Of a stretch of 64,000 nucleotides of DNA, positions 43,505 through 55,254 are shown piece by piece. Position 1 is the stretch's first letter. Each line of letters starts with the position of its first letter. Under the pieces are notes generated by a model. It saw only the letters and a list, made by a program, of their open reading frames with translations, searched no databases and was not told the origin of the DNA. Both the position numbers and the translations under genes were made by a program. The DNA lies in contig JAWRVZ010000102.1 in assembly GCA_037043235.1 (NCBI GenBank), positions 949,501 to 1,013,500 of the forward strand, given 5' to 3'. This DNA is from Rhodeus uyekii. Lineage: Eukaryota > Chordata > Actinopteri > Cypriniformes > Acheilognathidae.

Positions 43505-43705
43505 CTGTCGCATAGCAACACATTTCCAAGCAAACACAGTGCGCGTGGAATGAATATCATGGGTGAAATGAGCACATTTAGAGACAGACGCACATTCGTT
43601 ACCGTTTTATTCTCTAAAAGATGCTGGAAGACGATATAAAGAGGACGTATGCGCTTCCTCATTGACGCGCCGTGGCGCAGCGTAGCGATGGGTTTAACGG
43701 CTGCT
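43505..43705. promoter_or_regulatory. Candidate CpG-rich promoter patch
   Basis: The stretch 43,630-43,700 is the most CpG-dense part of the region (GACGCGCC, GGCGCAGCGTAGCG). A plus-strand TATAAAG lies at 43635-43641, and an RFX X-box half-like GCATAGCAAC at 43510-43519. It sits about 0.7 kb upstream of the minus-strand donor at 42,809 and could drive that exon, a plus-strand RNA, or both. Confidence 0.3.
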
Positions 43706-43709
43706 TAGC

Positions 43710-44685
43710 TTCAGCTGTAAGATGGTTTGCCATCCAGTAAACCACCCAGTCATAAAGCATCTTTAAGAAAATTGAATCTGGTTAAAAGCTTCAGTGAAAA
43801 CCCTGGTCTGTTAGTGAAAGAAAGACTGGCATATTCTGTCTGCATCATTTATAAAATTTAGAAGTAATTTTAACAGTTTATTAGGTGTGGTTATGATGTA
43901 TCACTCTGTGTTTAATGTTGTTTTTACATTTACAGTTTTATCTTGCTCACCAGTACTTATGAACATATTATCTACGTTATTGTGCTTCACCACATGTGGC
44001 ATTGCATCAGCAGGAGTAAAATAGTAAACAAAAAGAGAGGAAAGACTGCCATCTTATGGTAGAAACTGATACCTGCAGATAAAACTTACACAAGGAAAAG
44101 TAATAATGATTTTGATATTTAACGATGTACGACGTTGGATTTTGCTGTAAATGCTTGAAATTGTCTGGTTTTATATTTTATCTACATATGGAAAGTAATC
44201 ATGCTTAGAGAGAACAAAACTCTCTTGTAAACGTGTTCATATTTCACAACACGTGTTGTTTCATAACATGTGAGAGACTGTACATTTGGACAGCTTGTTT
44301 TACCGTATGCTTACGCAAGTGGCTCTTGTAAACATGTGTTGTTTCGATTACGGATTATTTTTAATAAATGTCACGTCAGTCTAAGTAACCTGATGAGCTT
44401 GATGGTTTGAGGATCCTGAACTGCTTACATATAATCAGACAGTAGAGGACGACATACTGTCACTTTACAAGACTACCGGTAGTAGCAGGGACGTGAATTT
44501 GAAAGAAAACATTATTCATTATTTACAATACATGTAATGATGAAGAGGATTATATTTGTTGACAATGATGGTGATGTTACTTGATTTAGTAACTACCATG
44601 TAACTTGATTTTAGAGTATTTAGAGTGTTGGTTTGAAACTGTAATATATTTATACATGAAGAGTGTAGACCTACAAATTTCTCTT
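43710..44685. other. Non-coding between klf17 and the CpG patch
   Basis: AT-rich, no ORF or element recognised. It lies downstream of the klf17 3' end. Confidence 0.4.
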
Positions 44686-44690
44686 TTCAT

Positions 44691-44696
44691 TTTATT
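44691..44696 (-). terminator. Polyadenylation signal candidate of klf17
   Basis: TTTATT on the plus strand is AATAAA on the minus strand, about 440 bases after the stop codon. Closer ATTAAA variants lie at 44775-44780 and 44782-44787. Either would give a 3' UTR of about 340-460 bases. Confidence 0.45.
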
Positions 44697-45133
44697 TGAT
44701 ACATTTTTCTATTATGCATGAAGAATTATTTATCTTACCTGTGTTTTAGAGGGGAAATTATTTGTGTATCTAGTTTTAATTTTTAATACCCGTCAGCGTT
44801 GTAATGCACCAAGAAATAAGAAACTTAAGGAAATGAAACAAAAAGCTTTGTACAAAAAAACAATGATTTTAATTATGAAAATCCATGGAGAAAAAGAAAA
44901 ATACAGTCTATACAAAAGTATGGGTCCTGCCCCGTTTTTATACATCTAAACAAAAAAACTACACATTTAACTTCTAAATGAACAGGAATATCCTTCTATT
45001 AAATACTGTCATAATTTAAAGCAAATGACATTGTACTGCTATTCACATAACTGCTGTCCCAAAATAGGAATTGTCTTAACAATATAAAAAATCTTTTGTC
45101 GCTTAAAATAGATATAGTCTCTCTCTTCTTTTT

Positions 45134-45309
45134 TTACATGTGCCTCTTCATGTGTAGGGCCAGGTGATCTGAGCGGGAGAAGGCTCTCTCGCACAGGTGG
45201 CACTGAAACGGCCTGTGTCCGGTGTGTTTCCTGTAGTGACGCGTCAACTCGTCTGACCTGGCGAACTTCCAGCCACAGCCTTCCCAACTGCAGTGGTAGG
45301 GTTTCTCAC
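45134..45309 (-). CDS. klf17: klf17 exon 3 (coding, fingers 2-3)
   Basis: Begins GTGAGAAACCC after the acceptor CTGTCCACAG, restoring the TGEKP linker, and ends HMKRHM-TAA at 45134. Finger 2 uses C358, C363, H376 and H380, and finger 3 uses C388, C391, H404 and H408. The protein ends one residue after the last zinc histidine, as KLF2/4 proteins do. Confidence 0.9.
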
Positions 45310-46927
45310 CTGTGGACAGAACGGGGTAAACATTTATTACTGTGCACAAAAACCGAGAGGGTAAAAGTAAAAAACGAATGAGAAACAACATGCAAATCTA
45401 AAGCTCCACTACGTACCTGTGTGCGTTCGCATGTGCGCTTTCAAATGGGAGCTCTTCGTGTACGTTTTCCCACATCCGGGGAATTCACAGCTGTGCGTCG
45501 CAGTCCGTTTTCGTGCCCATGACCGACGCCCTCGTTTTGGCTTGCTGTCTTCTGGGTTTAAAAATCCCAGGAGCGGTGAGGACGGTGGAGTCAGCATCAC
45601 GCCTGGCATCGCCGGGTGATTTGCCCGTAATGGTTCGCTAAACATGCTGTAATGTCCGTGATACTGCTGATGCTGCGCGTACTGGGGAGGAAAAGTCGCG
45701 CTGTTCACGAACTGCTGTTGCTGTGGAATGTCAATGTGATGGTGAGAGTTCATCTCTGTTAGGGAGCAGTCCTTCCTCCCTAAAACGTCCCGGGGCACAT
45801 CTTGTTGTTGCACGTGATGCCCGTAAGTCATCACGCGCTGGGGTTCTTGCCCGTAATAATGACCCATGTAGTCGTTCACCATCATGCAGGATTGCTCGTG
45901 GTTTTCCGACTTTATTTTGTATCCCACGTTATTAGATCTGGACACGTGTGCCTGGTTTCGAGAGTTTAGAGCCCTTAGTTCAGTGTACTCCCGTCTGTCT
46001 AAATGTCCCTTTAAATTAAAATCATGCGAGTCGCCGTGATAATTCATGTCCGAGGTAAACAACTCGGCTACCAGACTGTGGCCGGGACGCGCGGTGAAGC
46101 TGTTGGCGCAATAAGCGTTCGGCGTCGGGTGACATCCATCGCTGTCGTACACTGTACTGCAGCTTTCTGGAGACTCCGGTAGAGAATAGGCGGGCGGCGG
46201 TTGCGTTGAGTTGTTGTCAATGTCAGATGTGACGGAGTTGGACAGGATGAACTCTAGATCCAAAAACTTGGAAAGATCGTCCTCGTCTTTTGCCAAAGGT
46301 GGAGATTCGACAATGCTGAACTCCACCTCGATGAGGGGTCTCACGTCTCCTACTGTCGAACTAGTTGGGTCAACTTTCCAGTCCTGAGAGGCAAAAAACA
46401 TTCGAGTTAAGACTCTTTTTTCAAATGATCTTTTTTTAAATCTACTATGCAGGGATATTTATAGAGATGTGGTGTTACAGTGTGTGTGCTAAACTTTTTG
46501 GCACTATTTGTTTTTCACAACAGCCAAACGCCAACTATTTTTCATTATTTTAACAAAACAATTAGTTCTTGCAGTGTAACTATAATGACACTTAATGTAG
46601 CTACTACACGATAACAATTAGCCTATAAGGAAAGCTATTTAATCTAATTTTCTCCTCAGACGAAAATGATTTGTTTTTGTTAACCTCTATTTACCATAAA
46701 CTCCTAATCAATTAAAAGTATCAAATCAACAACGAAATGTATACATTTTTGCATGTTAAACATATAACCCATAGGCTAAATGAAAATGCATCTGAGGTAT
46801 AGGCTACCTTAAATAACTTTACATGAAGAGTTAAACTCACCCGAACAATTTGAGACTGCTTTTCGTCTAAAATCTGGTTGCTTGTAAAGGTGTTTATCGA
46901 AGGCAACATCGCATCTGCAAGAGCCAT
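45134..46927 (-). CDS. klf17: Kruppel-like factor, Klf2/4/17 group (three exons)
   Basis: Coding exons are 46,927-46,841, 46,383-45,417 and 45,309-45,134, joining in phase to 409 codons. This is a nuclear, sequence-specific transcription factor that binds CACCC/GC boxes. The N-terminus MALADAMLPSINTF is the signature of the Klf2/4/17 group. An acidic-hydrophobic segment DDLSKFLDLEFILSNSV (64-80) matches the transactivation motif of KLF4-type factors. PPSSPLLGF and a basic nuclear-localisation stretch (PKRGRRSWARKR, 311-322) precede three C2H2 fingers at about 328-350, 358-380 and 388-408, with the KLF helix residues KSSHLKAH, RSDELTRH and RSDHLALH. The compact length, far shorter than Klf4 of mammals, and the group features suggest fish klf17 (also called biklf or klf4b), known for roles in blood island and hatching gland. 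klf2 or klf4 paralogs remain possible because I cannot build a tree here. Confidence 0.85.
45417..46383 (-). CDS. klf17: klf17 exon 2 (coding)
   Basis: Starts GAC TGG after the acceptor TTGCCTCTCAG and ends ACA G before GTACGT (45416-45411). It encodes the transactivation motif, a Gln/His-rich middle (runs of Q near residues 215-255), the nuclear-localisation stretch and zinc finger 1 (C328, C333, H346, H350). The split glycine codon is completed in exon 3. Confidence 0.85.
46841..46927 (-). CDS. klf17: klf17 exon 1 (coding)
   Basis: Twenty-nine codons from the ATG at 46925-46927 to CGG at 46841, then donor GTGAGT (46840-46835), phase 0. Carries the MALADAMLPSINTF group signature. The intron to exon 2 is 457 bp. 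Confidence 0.85.
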
Positions 46928-46984
46928 GTTGCAAATGTCAGGGAACTGAGCTGTTCGGTCTCATGCAGTCCGAGACTAACAATG

Positions 46985-47065
46985 CGCCTCTAATATGTTT
47001 GACTGGCTATCTACCTGTCCCATTATAAGGAGTGTCGTGTGGGCGTGCTCTCGTGACGTGGGTCA
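46985..47065 (-). promoter_or_regulatory. Putative klf17 core promoter
   Basis: On the minus strand a TTATAAT TATA-like element (47023-47029) lies about 100 bases upstream of the ATG. Further upstream are a KLF/SP-type CGCCCAC (about 47039-47045) and a CRE/E-box-like CCCACGTCAC (47053-47062). The KLF-type site would allow autoregulation, which is inference. Confidence 0.45.
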
Positions 47066-47640
47066 TGCAGTTGTAGCCTATCAAGTATTTACTCTGGCTA
47101 TCCCAAACGACACGTAAATATTGTTAAAGCACAGTTGATTATTTGGCCTATAATTAAATTAACAAAACGTACAATTAATATCCTTATTCCATTAATTATG
47201 CAGACTATGTTCTGGAGGTTAACATAATTAGACCCTCTAAAATGTGCAAGGTGAACGTGCTTATGCATTTTCATTGTAAAAAAACAACAACAACAAAAAG
47301 CAATTTGGTTTATTACAATCATACCATAGTGAAGATTCAACAACAACGTCAAAGAAACTTAAGACCACATAAGAATTGGACGTTTCCCCTTAATTCTGAG
47401 TGTAATTTGAGTGCTGAAGGGGGCGCCACAAACCCCTTGCTCGGAGATACTTCTAGTTTATTGGAGGGCCATTCAAACTATTATTTTGTTAAATCGTTTT
47501 TTTAATCTGTTAAAATGTGTTTATATATATATATATTTTATTTTTTTATTTTTAATTTTTTAATTTTATTTTATTATGTATAGGGTCTATATTAAACGTG
47601 TGAGGTAGCTTAAACAATGCTTGCCATAAGCCTATAATGC

Positions 47641-47665
<25 letters not shown>
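47641..47665. repeat. A25 tract
   Basis: Twenty-five consecutive A on the plus strand, likely length-variable. No SINE body was recognised next to it. Confidence 0.95.
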
Positions 47666-47672
<7 letters not shown>

Positions 47673-47734
47673 CATATTTCAAGAGGACAACAGAAATCAT
47701 AGGCAGAGATTTGAAAACAAATGTGTATTATAAT

Positions 47735-48015
47735 ACCGGGGCAAATGTTTCAATCAAGCTGCCGCATTATGGCGAGTTTCACCTCTTCATTCTTATTAAA
47801 ATGGACTTGATCTCGCGTGGCCATTAATTTATCCACATCGAACTCCTGATTAATTAGCATTTGAAAAAACAGCTGTAAAATCTCAGAGCCATCGAAACAA
47901 CATGGTAATCTTAATGTTCAACAAATGCAGGTACATGTTAGTTAATGATCTCTCAGTCAATAGGCCTCTTTAAGTTGATTAAAATGTAAATGAATGGCCT
48001 GGGCTAATGCTGTGG
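47735..48015. promoter_or_regulatory. Candidate enhancer upstream of klf17
   Basis: About 0.8-1.1 kb upstream of klf17. Contains homeodomain-type cores in close succession (CCATTAATTTA at 47,821, GATTAATTAGC at 47,849, GTTAATGATC at 47,940) with GATTGA and CAGCTG elements and no simple repeats, in contrast to the sequences on either side. This has the look of a conserved developmental element. Conservation could not be tested. Confidence 0.3.
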
Positions 48016-48019
48016 GGTT

Positions 48020-51000
48020 TATTTTAGAGACAAGGTATGAGGTAAACTAATATCCCCGCCATAGTTAACCTAGTGCAGGTCGAAAAAAAAAATCTAGACA
48101 TTTTATTTCAAAATTACTTCACGTGTTTTATGGTCGCATGTTGACGTTGCAGAGAAGCGGCGACACGTTTTGCGCGTGCTGTGTCTTTCTGCCCTGTTCC
48201 ATCTGATTCTGTCGGTTTATATAGTCCAGTTATTTTTACCCCTTTTACGTAATTCAGAGTCCGGCTCAATCGCATTGTCTGGAGAGAGAGGTGGAAATGG
48301 AAATGGATAGAATTTCCTGAAATACAAAGGGTGTCTTTTTCTCCAGCACAAGCAGAGTAAAGTTTACTTTAATTGTAAACATGTACAAATGAGAAGGCAA
48401 CAGACTTGCGGAATATTCAAGGTGCAGAATAAAAAAAATATGTATCTATTATATATTTAATGTTTTACCATACGCTAGATTTATGTTTTAAAACATCAAA
48501 GCTGCATATGTGTATTGTTTTTGTAATTATTATGTATTAATTTGGCCGCTATGATACCTCTACATTTTTGATACCTCTAGGGCTAGTCTATATTTTTAGA
48601 TGTATTTTGCGGACCGTTACACGTCCTGTCCTCGTAAGCTATATGAAATGAAAGAGAGTTTTGTTTCGTTCCCCCCTTTGTTGTTTTCTAAACACAATTA
48701 AGGAGATTGCAGATTAGCAGACAGGACACCGTCTTCCCGGAGACATTCAACTGTATTTACAAGAGAAATAGTTTCACTGTCCACTTTAAATGACTGACTA
48801 GTGAAGCTAGATTACCATTATGGATAAAAATGCGCGTCTCTTTAAAGATAAACAGATTGGCCTACATACCAAATATTTGATTAAGAGAATAAAGTATTGA
48901 TCCGGTCCGGGGACATAAAATAAAGCTCTTGTTAAATATTATAATACAAATCTCAATCTGTGAAAAAAAAAAATCATTTTATATATTTTTTACTATATTA
49001 TCTTGAAGAAATTTTTTCTTCAAAAAATTGTTGGAGCGACTTTAAAATATTTACAGTTTTATAAAGAAAAAAAATTGGCCATTAAAAAAAATCATGGAAT
49101 TACTTAAAATTTCCTTCTTGGTTTTTACAGCATTTCCCTGATAAAATATACAGTAAAAGATACTGTATTTGTCAGATTAAAGTATGCCTTGATAGACTGC
49201 ACTACATTGTATTCTAATTAAAGTTGGTTTCAACACATAATGTCCTTTAATAACACTAAATAGTACACGTGTGACAGGATACAACAAGCATCCACATTTA
49301 TGACCTATTTAAGCACACACAAACACACAAAGACGGTAATTGGCTTTTGATGATATATTTAACAAAAAATATATACTTAGCCATAATGGACTGAAGCTGT
49401 TTGAGCAACACTACACTAATTTATTTTCTAAATAAAAACATTTCATAATATTTGTGTAAAACAAACCATGCTTTTTAACAGATAAAGCAGAAGATTACTG
49501 AGTATTTAGTCTGTGTAAGACATGCAAGCCCCTTTTGTTGGATTTTTAGGGAGATCAGATAAGGAAAATGTTGATTTTATGAAGGAACACAATCCCAGAG
49601 TCTCCACCCTTACACACTTATGTCTTGTAAATGATACGTGAGCTTTGTCAAGTATAGCCTATGCATGATAGCAAACATTATTGTTTACATACTGTATATG
49701 TACATGTATAATAGCTTGTTGTTGTTTTTGCATTGATGTTCAGTTTACAACATGAGCTTAGTTACACTGATCAAGTAGATCTGCAGTTACTTCTGCACTT
49801 TCTCACACATGGATGGTCAATCAAACACTGACCCCAACAGAGCCTGATACAGATCTATTTATCAGTTTTGTATAAATGGCAAACAGGCATGTTGTAGCAA
49901 CACTCCTTAAGAGAAGAATTGCCTTTCAGGGTACACAGGTTCCTTCATCATAGGTTATACCTCTCAATTTTGCTGCTTAATGTAGTGACTAATGTCTGAG
50001 TCAGTCGCCACACACCCACAATCAATTGTACCTATAAAAAACATATCTGGATCTCCTGCTAGTACTGATTACACTGTTGAATTCACAGTCAAAGCGGTGT
50101 TCAATATTGCCAAAACCTTATGAATATTACATTAAAAAGTCAATGGTATATGTCACATATTACAGTATATATAACAGATTAATTTCATTTAATTAGAAAA
50201 TACTTACAATGAAAAAAAATCAATTTAAATGGAAGATCTGCTGCTTTCCCTTTCATTGTTCTGCAGTGTCTAAGTGCAGGTAATTACCTATCGCTCACTG
50301 ACTCAACCACCCAGACAAATTTGTATGGACATAGAAGCAAATATTTGTGCCCACTGCAACGACCACCATCAGAGTTGTCCACTCGATCTTCCTGTGCTTG
50401 TCTAGCACACAAGAAGGACAAAAGGACGAGTCCTTTCTCTTCCACTGGACCATGATAAAGACCAATTGCAGAATCTCAGACAAGACAAGGTACAGGTGAG
50501 GACAAACCTTCTAGTGACTCAAAGGTGGTCTGAACGGCCATGGGGATAGTGTAACCACACACGGTAGATGAACCAAGACTCTCTAACTAAAAAATCAATC
50601 AAGTTGTCCTGATGCAGAATCGCTATAGCATTGGTATAGCATATAACATAAACTAAATAATGGTATTTACTGTGGCTGAAGGCCTCAAATTGCCTTTGTC
50701 TTCCTGTACTGGCTTTTCATTTAGGCACTTCGAATTTCAATTACAATTTAGAGTCTCCAGAATAGTAATTATTCCCCATCACCACAACAGGAGGGGAAAC
50801 CCAACGATATCAAACATAAATAGTCTCCCATGAACAATCTGAAAAAGGAACAGATCTGCTCATTTATAAAGGAGAATTAAGGAATAATACATTTCTTAAG
50901 GAGAAACAGCACATTTTCTACCAAGGGTAGAAATAATGGGAAAATTATGGGAAAAGAAAAGGAAAAATACTACTGTGTGAAATGTGAAGCCCGAAAGTAT

Positions 51001-51510
51001 GACATATGTCAAGAAAGTCACATCATAAAGAACTGCAGCACACCATAAATATATATTTTTCAACAAAAGTTGTAATCTTGTGCCATTGTAACTTCCAGTA
51101 GCTGCTCAGTCTCCCCCACTCACTTATAATTCGATGTCTCTCACTCACTTCATCTGGAGGGGAGACTTTTTTGTCTCCAAGTGTAACAGCTTCTGCCTGC
51201 TGTGGAGCATCTCTTGTCTGGTGACACAAAACTTGTCTCTGTGAATGACTGCTTGTGCATGGGGTCAAAAGTCCACAAGAGAAGTCATTTCATATACGCC
51301 GCGCTCCCACGTGCCAGACAAAGTTGAAGCAATATTTACAAAAAAAAGTTTTCTTTTTTTTCCCCCCGTACTTTCCAAACCGAATAATGTGACGCATTCA
51401 TACTCACCACATCACTCGCCAAGGACAAATGTATTGGTTTAAATTAAAAGAAGTGTATAAGTAATTAAACATGCTTTGCTGTAAAACTTATACAACAAAT
51501 ATTCTGTCAT
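48020..51510. other. Non-coding, no gene seen
   Basis: AT-rich. Contains A/T runs near 48,960-49,090 and no recognisable exon. Short ORFs near 50,300-50,480 and 51,020-51,270 lack domains and splice context. Confidence 0.4.
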
Positions 51511-51519
51511 TATATACTG

Positions 51520-51645
51520 AGCCTGATATTGTTTTAAACTTTTGTTCATTGTGTTGTATGGACAAAACAGTTTGAAACGACATGAAGGTGAATAAATGAA
51601 GACTGAATTTTCTTTCTTTTCTAACCTATTCCTTTAAATATGCAC
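51520..51645 (+). repeat. Interspersed DNA element fragment (family A)
   Basis: CATTGTGTTGTATGGACAAA, AACAGTTTGAAACGACATG, AGGTGAATAAATGAAGAC and ATTCCTTTAAAT follow the right half of the family also seen at 55,030-55,250. Confidence 0.7.
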
Positions 51646-52740
51646 AAGACTGAGACTTTTGTTTTTTTGTTGTATGGGTTATCTCACTTAAGCTGCTTTG
51701 AAATGTTTTCCTGAAAAACTGAACAGCCAGGATACGATGAATTGAGCATCAAATCTGGAAATCGACCAGAAAAAAAAAAAACTTTTTTTATACAGAAAAA
51801 ATATCTATTGTCCACACACATTCCATCAAACAATTAGCAAATGTTGTTGGCTTGTGTTTCTTTATGCGTTTGAGTGGTTTCTTTGTAAAACTGCAGTAGT
51901 TTTGACATCTGAATAAGAGGGAAAACACTCAATGCAGCTTAAAGGAATAACACCTGCCCTTGAAACGACAGCTTTTGTCCATCTGCACATGGTGGGCAAT
52001 GTTTTCATTCATCAGGGGTGACTTCTACTGTAAAGAATGTGGGGAAACGCACTGGAGGGAAACCCGTGCTATGAGCTCACCTGTCTGTGCAATGCCTTTC
52101 ACTTCTGACAGACCTGCACTCTGCCATTGTCATTGCCCTCTCCTGGTCTATTCATCCATTGATGTCAAATAAATGGAAAATGGGAACGGGACAACCACAG
52201 TCTGTGTGCAAAGTAAATAAATACCATATTTGTGTGGCTACATCAGTGTCAGATATTGATCAGCTGCGTGATTACAGCCCTCACACTTTCTCCTATTGTA
52301 ACAGGTTGGGCTCAACAAGACGTAGCATTTCACATAATATCTCTTGCAAGAGAAAAACAATGTTACGTATTGTATAACCAAAACATAGCGTCAGTACCTG
52401 CAGGCTTTCAACCCAAAATGAGCACAGCAGAAGACTCGGTGCATGTATGAAATAGACCTACTATTGTGAGTGACACTACTTGAGTTTCCTGCACAATGTG
52501 TACGGCACAGTCTCCGTAAGGTGACCCAACTGGGGCAGTTTATCAGTTAGCACCCTGGAGGTTTGATGAGGAAAAAACACGTTTTTTTCTCAACAATTAT
52601 TCATCAGTTTAAAATAATCACCTGTTCTTAATCTGATTACAATAAGTGACCTCTCCCTTATGGAACAGTATGTCCTATTGCTAAACCTGGACTGTATTGT
52701 ATATAAAGAAGCAAACTCTCAGATATCAATTTGCCATTTT
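51646..52740. other. Non-coding, no gene seen
   Basis: No exon or complete element recognised. Short plus-strand ORFs at 51,960-52,450 overlap in different frames and lack domains. Confidence 0.4.
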
Positions 52741-52745
52741 AATAA

Positions 52746-54139
52746 AGTGGAGTTCACTTATCTCGACTCACGGTTAACTCGCCAATCCTATTATGTCGAC
52801 GTTTTTGAAGTGGAACCGCCAAACTCCCTATTTGTCTTAGCATTTTCTTGTGGGTAATGTCGATTCTTTTACATCGTCGAAATCTAATATCCTGAGCACA
52901 AAAGACTGACAAATTTGCCACTTCACATGGTTATCTCGTGACTGAGAGTTCACTGCGCATGCGCTGAGTTCATGCTGCACGTGGATCGCGGTCAGTGTTG
53001 CCAACTTAGCGCCTTTGTCGCTATATTTAGCGAGTTTTCAGACCACTCTAGCACAAACGACTTTATCTTGAGTTATTGGAGAATTTTGGAGACTGAAGTG
53101 AAAGCACATACATTCTTGTTCTTGCACACATCATTCTTGTTCTTCTCAAGGAGCAGCGAGTGCTGCCCTAGGCCGTATCCCCATCCCAAAGCACTCACAG
53201 GCGGCCCGGTCCTCGCGCAGCAGCCTCTCCCAGATGCAGGCAGAGCAGAGCAGGAGATGTTCACTCCTCCACATGCAAATTAATCGCGCATGTGCGGGAA
53301 GCCGCCACTGGCTGATTACACCATGGCAGCAAGGGATGTAAAATGTTCTTTGTCTATAAAATAATTAAATCACTGCACAAAAATAAATCGCTGCATTTGT
53401 TTGACTCAGTCACGTACTCTTGCACACTGTGTGTGTGTGCTAACTAGCTGGCTTGCTTATCATGTCTCAGTCAAAACTGTACACCCAAAAATACAGGAAG
53501 GAGTGGGAATCAAGCCTTGAATTCCAAGGCTGGTTAAAGCCGTTTATTGGTGATAATACGCGGGCATACTTGTTGAGAAAGCACATTAGGCAGGCAGAAC
53601 GCAGGAAAGATGACCTCACGAATATGCTAATTTATGCATGACATCACCTAGCGACATTTAGCGACTTTTTGGCCAATGAGTATGAGGCTTAGATGAACAC
53701 ACACACACAAACCCATCCCTGTTTCTGTTCTGACACACGCTCTGCTCAGCACCGCTGCGGATCGAGGAGCTGAGGTTGTTAAAAGACGGGACAAAGCCAA
53801 ATTTGTTGAGAAAGCACATTAGACAGGCAGAATGCAAGAAAGTATGCAATCTAGTACAGCGTGATGACCTAACGAATATGTTGTGACTGTTTACGCTGTG
53901 AACAAAATTGGTTTGTAAAAAAAAGTTTTTTTTTTAAAAAGGTTACAAAAGGTTTGTATCGAAAATCAAAGGAGTTTTTTTATTGTGTACTGGTAAATCT
54001 CTGCTGTTAGTTGGTGCACATATGCCTTTTGTTGTCAGCAAACAAATACTATGTATGTACATTTTTATAGCATGCCGATCGCTTCATTAAATAAATCGCC
54101 ATATTGGCTGTTGGTTATCTCGATCATCGGTTATCTCGA
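52746..54139 (-). mobile_element. Unnamed ~0.9-kb element, copy 2, with nested insertion
   Basis: Opposite orientation to copy 1 at 26,343-27,247 and about 0.5 kb longer. The left end AAGTGGAGTTCACTTATCTCG and the right end GGTTATCTCGA, TCATC, GGTTATCTCGA match copy 1. A GCGCATGCGC NRF1-type site lies at 52955-52964. The extra length comes from hAT-like sequence at about 52,991-53,085 and 53,200-53,671, which includes a BED-finger fragment. The element's GTTGAGAAAGCACATTAG segment occurs twice (53,573-53,590 and 53,803-53,822), showing rearrangement. Confidence 0.75.
53462..53641 (+). pseudogene. BED-finger N-terminus of a hAT-type transposase, truncated
   Basis: MSQSKLYTQKYRKEWE followed by a GWLKP and GDNTRAY segment resembles the start of hAT-type/ZBED proteins, in which this precedes the CxxC of the BED finger. 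Exactly before the expected cysteines the reading frame passes into sequence of the host element (LLRKHIRQAERR), so the finger itself is missing. Flanking CAGTGTTGCCAACTTAGCG (52,993) and, inverted, TAGCGACATTTAGCGAC (53,650) could be the hAT terminal repeats. Non-functional. Confidence 0.5.
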
Positions 54140-55025
54140 CGCCTTTTTGCCACCACGAGGCCGTCAACATTAAAATGCCCCTGTTTTGGTTTGGTATAAA
54201 TATCTTTGTACCATTGAGTAGTTTTTAACTAAAATACCCGGCCTTCAGCATAAGGCCACATTCATTAATTCCTCCTTTGTTTGCAGTGAAGAGTTCCTTG
54301 CAAATGATTTGTGGGATCAGACTGCGAACATCATCATTTGCGCACTTAATGAGATTTAAAAGATATCAATCAGAATTACCAGGTTAAATAAGTACAACTA
54401 ATTAACCCTTATCAGAGTGAGGTCATTAACGTATTTCACAGCCAAATATTTGTGGCAAATAGTTGCTATGGGATTTTAACACTTAGGTTTAGTATAGTCC
54501 AGGGCTGGACTTACATGACAACTAACAAATTACAAATTACTAACAAAATACACTGTATACTGTCAGTAGCATGTTCAGACTCACATAATCCTAAAACACT
54601 CTCCACACATCAGTCAAACCAACTTATACAATTATCAGTGATTCATTCTGCAGTAAAAATGGCCCAATCACAAAATGCAAATATTCTTTGACACCCCATT
54701 AACTAAATAAAACTTCCCTGCTAAGCGTTTAGTTTTGAATATGTGCTTCAATTCACTCCTTTTGTGTGGGAATGCATTTTTCTACTTTAATGTGCTTGCT
54801 CATGACAAGCAGACATTCAGGGAAAGCCTTACTCTGACAGTTAGCTTAGTTTTCGATGCAATCCTGGGTGTTTTCGGGCTTAAACAGGTGGAACTAGTCC
54901 TGCATTGGCTGTTAGCAATCAGGTCTTTGAGCTGCTAATAACTCTGAGAGACTCCAGGGAGCCTAACGGTCGGTTCACACTCACCATAGGCTCGTTCACA
55001 CCTGACTGGACAAGACCGGGCTGCT
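54140..55025. other. Non-coding, no gene seen
   Basis: No recognisable element or exon. Confidence 0.4.
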
Positions 55026-55029
55026 CTGT

Positions 55030-55250
55030 CCCGTCATTTACTCACCCTCGCATTGTTACAAACTTCTATGACTTACTTCCTTTGTGGAACAAAAATTTCA
55101 ACTGTTTTCAAAACAACACAGAGCCCCTTTGACTTTCATTGTATGGACAAAAATACATTATTCAAAAGATCTTCTTTTGTGATCCACAGAAAAAAAGAAA
55201 GTCATACAGGTTCGAAATGACGTTAAGGAAAGCAAATGATGACCAAATAA
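55030..55250 (+). repeat. Interspersed DNA element, near-complete (family A)
   Basis: ATTTACTCACCCTCGCATTG, TATGACTTACTTCCTTTGTG, TTTGACTTTCATTGTATGG, TCTTCTTTTGTGATCCACAG and AGTCATACAGGTTCGAAATG follow the full order of this foldback-like cyprinid repeat. The two halves are roughly inverted copies of each other. Confidence 0.85.
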
Positions 55251-55254
55251 AATA

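Noticed and set aside
47019..47030. SRF CArG box in the klf17 promoter
   Set aside because: The A/T core between CC and GG is seven bases, not six, so it does not fit the CArG consensus. Kept only as a TATA-like element.
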